From Streptomyces chryseus (GTDB lineage: Bacteria; Actinomycetota; Actinomycetes; Streptomycetales; Streptomycetaceae): DNA of 64,000 bases. The position numbers were made by a program, and so were the translations under genes. The DNA lies in the NCBI RefSeq assembly GCF_014650755.1, contig NZ_BMVO01000014.1:109632-173631 (forward strand), given 5' to 3'. This document shows, piece by piece, positions 1 to 6,953 of this stretch. Under the pieces are notes generated by a model. It worked only from the letters and a program-made list of their open reading frames with translations, was not told where the DNA came from and did not search any database. Position 1 is the stretch's first letter, and each line of letters starts with the position of its first letter.

Positions 1-1022
1 GCGGCGACCGCGATGCCGTCGATGAGCAGCACCTTGTTGACGCCCGGCAGGTTGCCCTTCTCGTCCAGCAGCTTGGCCTCGTCGCTGACACCGAGGATGG
101 TGCCCATCGCGTCGAAGAAGCAGGACAGCAGCACGGTGAAGACGAAGAGGACGCCGGTCAGCAGGCCGACCTTCTCGAAGCCGCCGAACAGGCTGACCTG
201 GCCGACCAGGCCGAAGTCGGGCGAGGCCACCGGGTTGCCGGGCCACTCGGGTGTGGTCAGCCCCCAGCCGCCGGCCGGGATGTCGGCGACGGCGTTGACG
301 ACGAGGGCGACCACGGTCATCACGACGATGGAGATGAGGATCGCGCCCGGCACCTTGCGGACGATCAGCGCGAGCGTCAGCAGTACGCCGAGGACGAAGA
401 CCAGCACCGGCCAGCCGTTGAGGTGTCCGACGGCGCCGAGCTGGAGCGGGACGGTGGTGTGCGCGGCGTCCGGGATGCGGGAGACGAAGCCCGAGTCGAC
501 CAGGCCGATCAGCATGATGAACAGGCCGATGCCGATGGCGATGCCCTTGCGCAGGCTGAGCGGCACCGCGCTCATCACGCGCTCCCGCAGCCCGGTCGCC
601 ACGAGCAGCATCACGACGAATCCGGCGAGTACGACCATGCCCATCGCGTCGGCCCAGCTCATGCGGGGCGCGAGCTGGAGCGCGACGACGGTGTTGACGC
701 CGAGGCCGGCCGCGAGGGCGATCGGCACGTTGCCGATGACACCCATGAGCAGCGTGGAGAACGCGGCCGTCAGCACGGTGGCGGTGACCAGCTGGCCGCC
801 GTCGAGCTGGTGCCCGTACATGTCCTTCGCGCTGCCGAGGATGATCGGGTTCAGCACGATGATGTAGGCCATCGCGAAGAAGGTGGCGAGACCGCCCCGG
901 ATCTCGCGCGCGACGGTGGAGCCCCGCTCGGAGATCTTGAAGAAACGGTCGAGACCGTTCTGCGGCTCCGAGGGGGGCGGCGGCTGCTTGTCGTCGACCG
1001 GAGCCGTGACCGAGGGAGACAT
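1..1022 (-). CDS. NCS2 family purine permease (AzgA/PbuG-like), truncated at window edge
   Basis: About 340 residues are visible and the C-terminus runs off the left edge. The protein is a multi-pass membrane permease. An N-terminal block FFKISERGSTVAREI followed by FFAMAYIIVLNP is the signature of the AzgA/PbuG branch of NCS2, which imports adenine, guanine or hypoxanthine by proton symport. GVSDEAKLLDEKG in the last visible part is also typical. I chose the ATG at 1022 because GAGGA sits 5 bases upstream; an in-frame ATG at 1034 lacks a good ribosome site. The substrate is inferred from the family only. It transcribes away from DUF2530, and a 12-bp inverted repeat lies in the shared upstream region. 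Confidence 0.85.
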   Translation of the reverse strand, partial: MSPSVTAPVDDKQPPPPSEPQNGLDRFFKISERGSTVAREIRGGLATFFAMAYIIVLNPIILGSAKDMYGHQLDGGQLVTATVLTAAFSTLLMGVIGNVPIALAAGLGVNTVVALQLAPRMSWADAMGMVVLAGFVVMLLVATGLRERVMSAVPLSLRKGIAIGIGLFIMLIGLVDSGFVSRIPDAAHTTVPLQLGAVGHLNGWPVLVFVLGVLLTLALIVRKVPGAILISIVVMTVVALVVNAVADIPAGGWGLTTPEWPGNPVASPDFGLVGQVSLFGGFEKVGLLTGVLFVFTVLLSCFFDAMGTILGVSDEAKLLDEKGNLPGVNKVLLIDGIAVA

Positions 1023-1091
1023 GCGTGTCCTCATGCGGAAGAAGGGAAGCCAGAAGCCAAAGGAGTGAATCGGAAGTGGTCGACCTTGGAC

Positions 1092-1103
1092 GTTCGGACG
1101 AAC
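1092..1103. promoter_or_regulatory. Inverted repeat upstream of the purine permease
   Basis: GTTCG-GA-CGAAC is a perfect inverted repeat with a two-base centre, about 70 bases upstream of the permease start and in an unusually AT-rich stretch (roughly 1085-1165). It is a candidate operator. It resembles the CGAAC half-site of Firmicute PurR, but that regulator is not known from Streptomyces, so the binding protein is open. Confidence 0.35.
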
Positions 1104-1249
1104 AAAATCAGTCAGCCCAAAGCCGTTTCAGTATGAATACATAAGAGAAAGATCGCTATCTCCGCGCGTAGACCCTTGTCCCGGCAGGGCTCGGCAGAGC
1201 TCCCCCCGGGCCGGGCGAGCGCGGGGGGCGGCCCGCCTACACTGTCCCC

Positions 1250-1537
1250 ATGGCGAAGTGGACCCCCCAGCACGAGGCACCCGAGCCCCTTGAGGGGCCC
1301 GTCGTCGCCACCGTCGTCGGCGGCACGATTCTCTGGTTCGTCCTCTTCCTGGTGCAGCTCCCCTTCTACGGCTGGTTCGACGACCGGGGCTGGGCGGGGT
1401 GGGTGTGGACCTGCCTGGCCGGCGCCGGACTCGGGCTGATCGGCATCTGGTACGTGCGCGGACGCGACGTGGCGATCAAGCGCGCGCAGGCCGCGCAGGC
1501 GGCCGAGCCGACCGACGCCCACCGCGACACCCCCTGA
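1250..1537 (+). CDS. DUF2530 small membrane protein
   Basis: A 95-residue protein with two hydrophobic segments (about residues 20-42 and 50-68) separated by a short loop FYGWFDDRGWAG, and a charged cytoplasmic-looking tail. Length and pattern fit DUF2530, a Streptomyces family of unknown function usually found beside an NCS2 permease, as here, where it is divergent. There is no clear Shine-Dalgarno before the ATG, so the message may be leaderless or weakly translated. A GC-rich hairpin follows. I assign no biochemical function. Confidence 0.8.
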   Translation: MAKWTPQHEAPEPLEGPVVATVVGGTILWFVLFLVQLPFYGWFDDRGWAGWVWTCLAGAGLGLIGIWYVRGRDVAIKRAQAAQAAEPTDAHRDTP

Positions 1538-1601
1538 CGCCCGCACACCGGACACCCGCCCGCCTGACGCCCGCACCCCCGGCGACCGCCACCCCCTGAG
1601 G

Positions 1602-1623
1602 CCCCGCCCCCCGGAAGGCGGGG
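1602..1623. terminator. Hairpin terminator after DUF2530
   Basis: CCCCGCC pairs with GGCGGGG across an 8-base loop. There is no U-tract, as is usual in Streptomyces. It separates DUF2530 from the P-type ATPase gene. Confidence 0.6.
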
Positions 1624-1731
1624 GGCTCCCCTACGCCCCAGGGCCCGTCCGCCCGCCCCGCCGTCACACTCCGGTCCGATCTTCCGCCACCCGACGGGTC
1701 GATCGGCACATCCGGTCGTACCGTCGAAACC

Positions 1732-4122
1732 ATGACGCAGCGGGCAGAGATCGACGCGGACGGGGCCGTAGCGAGACGGCCCACCGGGCTCACCACGGCC
1801 CAGGTGGCCGAACGGGTCGCCCGGGGCGAGGTCAACGACGTACCGGTGCGCAGTTCGCGCTCCGCGCTCGAGATCGTCCGGTCCAACGTCTTCACCCGCT
1901 TCAACGCGATCATCGGCGTGCTGTGGGTGATCATGCTCTTCGTCGCGCCGATCCAGGACAGCCTCTTCGGCTTCGTGATCGTCGCCAACACCGCGATCGG
2001 CATCGTCCAGGAGCTGCGCGCCAAGAAGACCCTCGACAGCCTCGCCGTCATCGGTGAGGCGAGACCCAAGGTCCGCCGTGACGGGGTGTCCGCCGAGGTG
2101 ACCACCGCCGAGATCGTCCTCGGCGACCTGGTGGAACTCGGGCCCGGGGACAAGGCCGTCGTCGACGGCGAGGTCGTCGAGGCGGACGGCCTGGAGGTCG
2201 ACGAGTCGCTGCTGACCGGCGAGGCCGACCCGGTCCTCAAGCAGCCCGGCGACCAGGTGATGTCCGGCAGCTTCGTCGTCGCGGGCGGCGGCGCCTTCAC
2301 CGCCACCAAGGTGGGCCGGGAGGCGTACGCCACCCAGCTCGCGGAGGAGGCGTCCCGCTTCACGCTCGTCCACTCGGAGCTGCGCAACGGCATCAACCAG
2401 ATCCTCAAGTTCGTGACCTGGCTGATGATCCCGACCTCGATCGGCCTCGTCGTCAGCCAGCTGGTCGTCAAGGAGAACGAGCTCAGGAACTCGATCGCGC
2501 GCACGGTCGGCGGCATCGTCCCGATGATCCCCGAGGGCCTGGTGCTGCTCACCTCGGTCGCCTTCGCGGTCGGTGTGATCAGGCTCGGCCGCAAGCAGTG
2601 CCTCGTGCAGGAACTGCCCGCGATCGAGGGCCTGGCGCGCGTCGACGTCGTCTGCCTGGACAAGACGGGCACGCTCACCGAGGGCGGCATGGACGTCACC
2701 GAGGTCCGGACGCTGAACGGTTCCGGATCCGACGAGGCGTACGTGCACACGGTGCTCGGCGCCCTGGGCGAGTCCGACCCCCGCCCGAACGCCAGCCTTC
2801 TGGCGATCAGGAACGCCTACCCGGACACCGACTCCTGGCGCTGCACCCAGTCGCTGCCCTTCTCGTCGGCCCGCAAGTACAGCGGGGCGAGCTTCACCGA
2901 CGGCGACGGCGGCAGCAGCTCGTGGCTGCTCGGCGCCCCCGACGTGCTGCTGCCGCAGGGGGACCCGTACCTGGACGAGATCGACCTGCTCAACCAGCAG
3001 GGCCTGCGGGTGCTGCTGCTCACCCGCGTCACCGGGGCGCTCGACGACCCCGGGGTCAAGGACGGCTCGCGCGCGACCGCCCTGGTCGTCCTGGAGCAGC
3101 GGCTGCGCCCCGACGCCGCCGACACCCTCCGGTACTTCGCCGACCAGGACGTCGCCACGAAGGTCATCTCCGGGGACAACGCGGTGTCGGTGGGCGCGGT
3201 GGCCGGCAAGCTCGACATGCCGGGTGCGGCGAACGCCGTCGACGCCCGTACGCTGCCCGCCGAGCGGCCTCGGATGGCCCAGGCGCTGGACGAGAACGCG
3301 GTCTTCGGCCGGGTCACCCCGCAGCAGAAGCGCGAGATGGTGGCCGCGCTCCAGTCGAAGGGGCACACGGTCGCGATGACGGGCGACGGCGTCAACGACG
3401 TACTGGCGCTCAAGGACGCCGACATCGGGGTGGCGATGGGCTCCGGCTCGGAGGCGACGCGCGCGGTCGCGCAGATCGTGCTGCTGAACAACAGCTTCGC
3501 GACGCTGCCCTCGGTGGTCGCCGAGGGGCGCCGGGTCATCGGCAACATCACGCGGGTCGCGACGCTCTTCCTGACGAAGACGGTCTACTCGGTGCTGCTG
3601 GCGATCCTGGTGGTCTGCTCACAGGTCGAGTACCCGTTCCTGCCCCGCCACCTGACGCTGCTGTCGACGCTCACGATCGGCGTCCCGGCGTTCTTCCTGG
3701 CGCTGGCGCCGAACAAGGAGCGGGCCAGGCCGAACTTCGTCCGCCGGGTGATGCGGTACTCGATCCCCGGCGGCATCATCGCCGCGTCCGCGACCTTCTG
3801 CACGTACCTGCTCGCCCGCACCCACTACTCCGGGCCGGACGCCCTGTCCGCCGAGACGAGCGTGGCGACGCTGACGCTCTTCCTGGTGTCGATCTGGGTG
3901 CTGGCGATCATCGCCCGCCCGTACACCTGGTGGCGGGTCGGCCTGGTGGCCGCGATGAGCCTGGGCTTCGTGCTGGTGCTCGTGGTGCCGTGGCTCCAGG
4001 ACTTCTTCGCGCTGCGCCTGGTCGGCACGACGATGCCGTGGCTGGCCGTGGGCGTCTCGGCGGTGGCGGCGGCCGCCCTGGAGCTGGTGTGGCGCTGGGT
4101 CGGCCGCCGCTTTCCCGCCTAG
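1732..4122 (+). CDS. ctpE: CtpE-like cation-transporting P-type ATPase
   Basis: A 796-residue P-type ATPase. Visible motifs are the actuator loop LLTGEAD (T162), a PEGL motif in the M4 helix (MIPEGLVLLTS), the phosphorylation site DKTGTLT (D310) and the hinge TGDGVND (550-556), with about six more C-terminal membrane helices. From memory the sequence lines up end to end with mycobacterial CtpE, including VLGPGD-type and QRVARGE-type N-terminal blocks, and it lacks any heavy-metal CxxC domain. CtpE has been linked to calcium uptake in mycobacteria, so a calcium role is a reasonable inference here. It runs convergent to the secreted paralogue array with only 22 bases between stop codons. Confidence 0.85.
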   Translation: MTQRAEIDADGAVARRPTGLTTAQVAERVARGEVNDVPVRSSRSALEIVRSNVFTRFNAIIGVLWVIMLFVAPIQDSLFGFVIVANTAIGIVQELRAKKTLDSLAVIGEARPKVRRDGVSAEVTTAEIVLGDLVELGPGDKAVVDGEVVEADGLEVDESLLTGEADPVLKQPGDQVMSGSFVVAGGGAFTATKVGREAYATQLAEEASRFTLVHSELRNGINQILKFVTWLMIPTSIGLVVSQLVVKENELRNSIARTVGGIVPMIPEGLVLLTSVAFAVGVIRLGRKQCLVQELPAIEGLARVDVVCLDKTGTLTEGGMDVTEVRTLNGSGSDEAYVHTVLGALGESDPRPNASLLAIRNAYPDTDSWRCTQSLPFSSARKYSGASFTDGDGGSSSWLLGAPDVLLPQGDPYLDEIDLLNQQGLRVLLLTRVTGALDDPGVKDGSRATALVVLEQRLRPDAADTLRYFADQDVATKVISGDNAVSVGAVAGKLDMPGAANAVDARTLPAERPRMAQALDENAVFGRVTPQQKREMVAALQSKGHTVAMTGDGVNDVLALKDADIGVAMGSGSEATRAVAQIVLLNNSFATLPSVVAEGRRVIGNITRVATLFLTKTVYSVLLAILVVCSQVEYPFLPRHLTLLSTLTIGVPAFFLALAPNKERARPNFVRRVMRYSIPGGIIAASATFCTYLLARTHYSGPDALSAETSVATLTLFLVSIWVLAIIARPYTWWRVGLVAAMSLGFVLVLVVPWLQDFFALRLVGTTMPWLAVGVSAVAAAALELVWRWVGRRFPA

Positions 4123-4144
4123 CGGGAGGTGTTGCCTACGGTGC

Positions 4145-4978
4145 TCAGCGCACGTCGACGTAGTCGCCGGTCGCGGTGACCGTCGCGGTGGTGGACGAAC
4201 CCGCGAAGGTGTAGCGGAAGTAGCCGTCGACCGTCGCCGTGGTGGTGGCCGACAGGTTGCCGGTGCTGTTCGACGTCACCGTCTTGACGGTGGTGTACGT
4301 GGTGCTGGTCTTCTTGCGGAACTGGAGCTTGACCTTCTGGCCCGAGTAGCCGGCGTACTTCAGCTCGTCCCAGTTGGCGCGCGACAGCTTGCCCTTGACG
4401 GTGACGGTCTTGCCCGTGCGGACCGGCTCCGGGGAGGCGTCGGTCGTCAGCTTGCCGGCGCGCAGGATCTTGAAGGTGGCGGCGGTGGCGTTGGTGACGG
4501 AGTCGCCGTCGGCGCCGATGCCCACGGACCAGAGCTTCCACGTGCCGGCTGTGTCGTTCGCCAGGAGCAGCGGGTCGACCTCGAAGGTGTACTTGCACGT
4601 GGTGGTGGTCGCGTTGACCTCGGTGCAGGTGCCCGTCTGGCTGTTGGCGCCGATGAAGCCCTTGGCGTTCTCGAAGTCGCTGCCCGCGCCGTTCCACAGC
4701 GCGGCGTGGATCTCGTAGATGCCCTCGGGGTCGGTCGCGGTGACCTCGGCGGTGACGGTCTTCACCGCGGTGGTGCCGACGGTCAGGCTCTTGCCGCCGT
4801 TGACGACGGCCTTGGTGATCTCGGTGTCGCCTTCCGCCGCCTTCACGTCCGGCGCGGCGGCGAGGGCCGCCGACAGACCGGACGGCCTCGGGGCGTGGTC
4901 GGCCTGGGCGGCCGGCACGGCGAGGGCGGACAGGGCCAGGGCGCCCGAAACGGCGGCCACAGTGGCACGAATACGCAT
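4145..4978 (-). CDS. Secreted YVDVR-family protein, copy A
   Basis: 277 residues. A Sec signal peptide (MRIRATVAAVSG to AQA, residues 1-27) is followed by an N-terminal beta-rich domain starting VVNGGKSLTVGTT and a C-terminal domain of about 95 residues running from SPEPVRTGKTVTVKG through YAGYSGQKVKLQFRKK to the final DYVDVR. Copies B and C share all three parts. I started at the ATG at 4978, preceded by GGGGAC; longer upstream frames have no ribosome site. There are two cysteines in the N-terminal domain. The N-terminal half resembles what I recall as DUF5707. The function is unknown; an extracellular binding or matrix role is only a guess. Confidence 0.85.
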   Translation of the reverse strand: MRIRATVAAVSGALALSALAVPAAQADHAPRPSGLSAALAAAPDVKAAEGDTEITKAVVNGGKSLTVGTTAVKTVTAEVTATDPEGIYEIHAALWNGAGSDFENAKGFIGANSQTGTCTEVNATTTTCKYTFEVDPLLLANDTAGTWKLWSVGIGADGDSVTNATAATFKILRAGKLTTDASPEPVRTGKTVTVKGKLSRANWDELKYAGYSGQKVKLQFRKKTSTTYTTVKTVTSNSTGNLSATTTATVDGYFRYTFAGSSTTATVTATGDYVDVR

Positions 4979-5014
4979 GTGTTGATGTCCCCATTGGTTG
5001 AGAGTCGATACGTG

Positions 5015-5040
5015 CCCCGCCGCGTTTCCCCCCGGCGGGG
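5015..5040 (-). repeat. Leader hairpin upstream of copy A
   Basis: On the minus strand CCCCGCCG and CGGCGGGG form a perfect 8-bp stem around a loop GGGGGAAACG. Related elements sit at 5846-5874 and 6873-6898, each 26-37 bases ahead of the start codon of a paralogue. This one could also terminate transcription of copy B. Confidence 0.6.
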
Positions 5041-5076
5041 CCCGCAATGTGGTGGTGCGGGTGGAGCGGGCGCTGC

Positions 5077-5820
5077 CTAGCGCACGTCGACGTAGTCGCC
5101 GGCCGCGGTGGCCGCGGGGGTGGTCGTCGTACCGGCGAAGGCGTAGCGCCAGTAACCGTCGGAGGCCGCCGTGGCGGTCGCCTTCAGCTGGCCGGTGCCG
5201 TTGGAGGCCACCGTCCTGACGGTGGTGTACGTGGTGGTGCCGGCCTTGCGGAACTGGAGCTTCACGGGCTGGCTGGTGTAGCCGGCGTACGTGTACGTCT
5301 CCCAGTTGGCGCGGGCCAGCTTGCCCGTGACCGTGATGGTCTTGCCCTTCACGACGGGCTCGGGCGCGGCGTTGACGGACAGGGTGGACTGGCGCTGGAG
5401 CTTGAAGGAAGCCGACTTCTGCTTCCAGACGTAGTCGCCGTCCGCCGCGTCCACCCAGGCGTCGACGTACCAGGTGCCGGCCTTCTCGTTGGAGTACGCC
5501 AGGTCGGCACGGGGGTCGACCGAGAAGGTGCCGGTGCAGGTGTTGTCGAGGCAGTCGACGTCGGTGGGCTCCAGCGAGCCGAAACCCGGGCCGTTCAGGG
5601 TGAGATCGGCTCCGATGATGCCGGAGTCGTCCGCGGCGGTGACCGCCACGGTGAACGTCCTGACCTCGGTGGTGCCGACCACGACGTTCTTGCCGCCGTT
5701 GACGACCACCTCGGTCAGAGCGGTGTCACCGTGGCCACCGTCCGCCTGGGCGGCCGGGACGGCGAGGGCGGACAGGGCCAGGGCACCGGAAACGGCGACC
5801 ACAGTGGCACGAAGGCGCAT
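5077..5820 (-). CDS. Secreted YVDVR-family protein, copy B
   Basis: 247 residues, the shortest of the array. The signal peptide (MRLRATVVAVSG to AQA) is nearly identical to copies A and C. The linker after it is shorter, and the N-terminal domain carries a cysteine pair (VDCLDNTCTG). The C-terminal domain (APEPVVKGKTITVTG to GDYVDVR) is closest to copy C. The start at 5820 has GGGGA five bases upstream; an ATG a few codons earlier is possible. It lies 98 bases upstream of copy A on the same strand and may be cotranscribed with it, although a hairpin lies between them. Function is unknown. Confidence 0.85.
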   Translation of the reverse strand: MRLRATVVAVSGALALSALAVPAAQADGGHGDTALTEVVVNGGKNVVVGTTEVRTFTVAVTAADDSGIIGADLTLNGPGFGSLEPTDVDCLDNTCTGTFSVDPRADLAYSNEKAGTWYVDAWVDAADGDYVWKQKSASFKLQRQSTLSVNAAPEPVVKGKTITVTGKLARANWETYTYAGYTSQPVKLQFRKAGTTTYTTVRTVASNGTGQLKATATAASDGYWRYAFAGTTTTPAATAAGDYVDVR

Positions 5821-5845
5821 GTATTTCCCCATGGTTGTCACGATT

Positions 5846-5874
5846 CCCGCCGCGTTTCCCCCCCCCCGGCCGGG
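5846..5874 (-). repeat. Leader hairpin upstream of copy B
   Basis: Same element as at 5015-5040, with a longer C-run (ten C on the plus strand) and an imperfect stem CCCGCCG / CGGCCGGG. It lies 26 bases ahead of the copy B start. Confidence 0.55.
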
Positions 5875-5934
5875 AGCGTGAGGTGTCGAGCGAAGTGCTG
5901 CGATGTGGTGCTGGGTACCGCGATGCCACCGCCG

Positions 5935-5959
5935 CCCCGGAACCGGTGCGGCTCCGGGG
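5935..5959 (-). terminator. Hairpin terminator after copy C
   Basis: CCCCGGA and TCCGGGG form a 7-bp stem with an 11-base loop, 57 bases past the copy C stop. Confidence 0.55.
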
Positions 5960-6015
5960 CGACGGTCAGTGGATCAGGTGCCCGGGCCGCTCAGTGCCCG
6001 GTGCTGTGCGCGTAC

Positions 6016-6846
6016 TCAGCGCACGTCGACGTAGTCACCGGCCGCGGAGACCGCGGGGGTGGTCGACGTACCCGCGAACGAGTAGCGGAAGTAACCGTCG
6101 GAGGCCGCCGTGACGGTCGCCTTCAGGGTGCCGGTGCTGCTGGACGTCACCGTCTTGACGGTGGTGTACGTGCTGGTGCCGGCCTTGCGGAACTGGAGCT
6201 TCACCGGCTGGGCGGTGTAGCCCGCGTAGGTGGAGGTCTCCCAGTTGGCGCGGGACAGCTTGCCCGTGACCGTGATGGTCTTGCCCTTGACGACCGGCTC
6301 CGGCGAGGCGTCGACCGTCAGCTTGGAGAAGCGCTGGACGCGGTGCGTCTTGTACGCGTCCTTCCAGACGAAGTCCTCGTCCTTGCCCTGCGCGGCGGCC
6401 TCGACCTTCCAGGTGCCGGCGAGGGAGTTCATGTAGAGGTCGAGCTGCGGGTCGATCGTGATCGTGAGCTTGCACGTCGCGGTCGTGGCGCTGCTCTCGG
6501 TGCAGGTGGCCGCTTCCTCGTTCGGGACGACGTAGCCGTCGACGTCGTCGGCGGACGCGCCGTGCCAGAGCGCGACGTACGCGTCCTGGATGCCGGACGG
6601 GTCGGTCGCCGTCACGGAGACGGTGATCGTCTTGGGGTTCGTGGTGCCCAGGACGATGTCCTTGCCGCCGTTGACGACGACGTTGGTGATCTGGGTGTCG
6701 CCGACGACATCGTCAGCGGGAGCCTGACCCGCGAAGGCCGACAGAGCGCCCGCCTTGGGGGCGTCCTCGGCCTGAGCGGCCGGGACAGCGAAGGCGGACA
6801 GGGCCAGGGCGCCGGAAACGGCGGCCACAGTGGCACGAATGCGCAT
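6016..6846 (-). CDS. Secreted YVDVR-family protein, copy C
   Basis: 276 residues. The signal peptide MRIRATVAAVSG to AQA is almost identical to copy A. The N-terminal domain (VVVNGGKDIVLGTTN onward) has a cysteine pair (ATCTESS and ATCKLT). The C-terminal domain runs SPEPVVKGKTITVTG, YAGYTAQPVKLQFRKAG and ends GDYVDVR. This is the upstream gene of the three-gene minus-strand array. The DNA of the first 35 and last 30 bases is nearly identical in all three copies, which points to recent duplication or gene conversion. Function is unknown; secretion is the only firm inference. Confidence 0.85.
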   Translation of the reverse strand: MRIRATVAAVSGALALSAFAVPAAQAEDAPKAGALSAFAGQAPADDVVGDTQITNVVVNGGKDIVLGTTNPKTITVSVTATDPSGIQDAYVALWHGASADDVDGYVVPNEEAATCTESSATTATCKLTITIDPQLDLYMNSLAGTWKVEAAAQGKDEDFVWKDAYKTHRVQRFSKLTVDASPEPVVKGKTITVTGKLSRANWETSTYAGYTAQPVKLQFRKAGTSTYTTVKTVTSSSTGTLKATVTAASDGYFRYSFAGTSTTPAVSAAGDYVDVR

Positions 6847-6872
6847 GTATGTGAGTCCCCACAGGTATGCGA

Positions 6873-6898
6873 CCCCGCCGCGTTTCCCCCCGGCCGGG
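6873..6898 (-). repeat. Leader hairpin upstream of copy C
   Basis: Third copy of the GGGGGGAAACGCGG leader element, 27 bases ahead of the copy C start, with stem CCCCGCCG / CGGCCGGG. Confidence 0.55.
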
Positions 6899-6924
6899 TC
6901 TTTGAGTGTCGAACGAAGTGTAGG

Positions 6925-6941
6925 GAACTCGAACAGAGTTC
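6925..6941. other. Inverted repeat between the Hsp90-like gene and copy C
   Basis: GAACTC-GAACA-GAGTTC is a perfect 6-bp inverted repeat in an AT-richer patch 12 bases after the upstream stop codon. It could be a weak terminator or an operator for copy C. Beside it, GTGTCGAACGAAGTG (copy C) is matched by GTGTCGAGCGAAGTG in front of copy B, so part of the promoter is duplicated as well. Confidence 0.4.
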
Positions 6942-6953
6942 GTAAACAAGAAA

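Noticed and set aside
1366..3366. A 666-codon minus-strand frame
   Set aside because: It is antisense to the CtpE-like ATPase and DUF2530, with no domain and no ribosome site.
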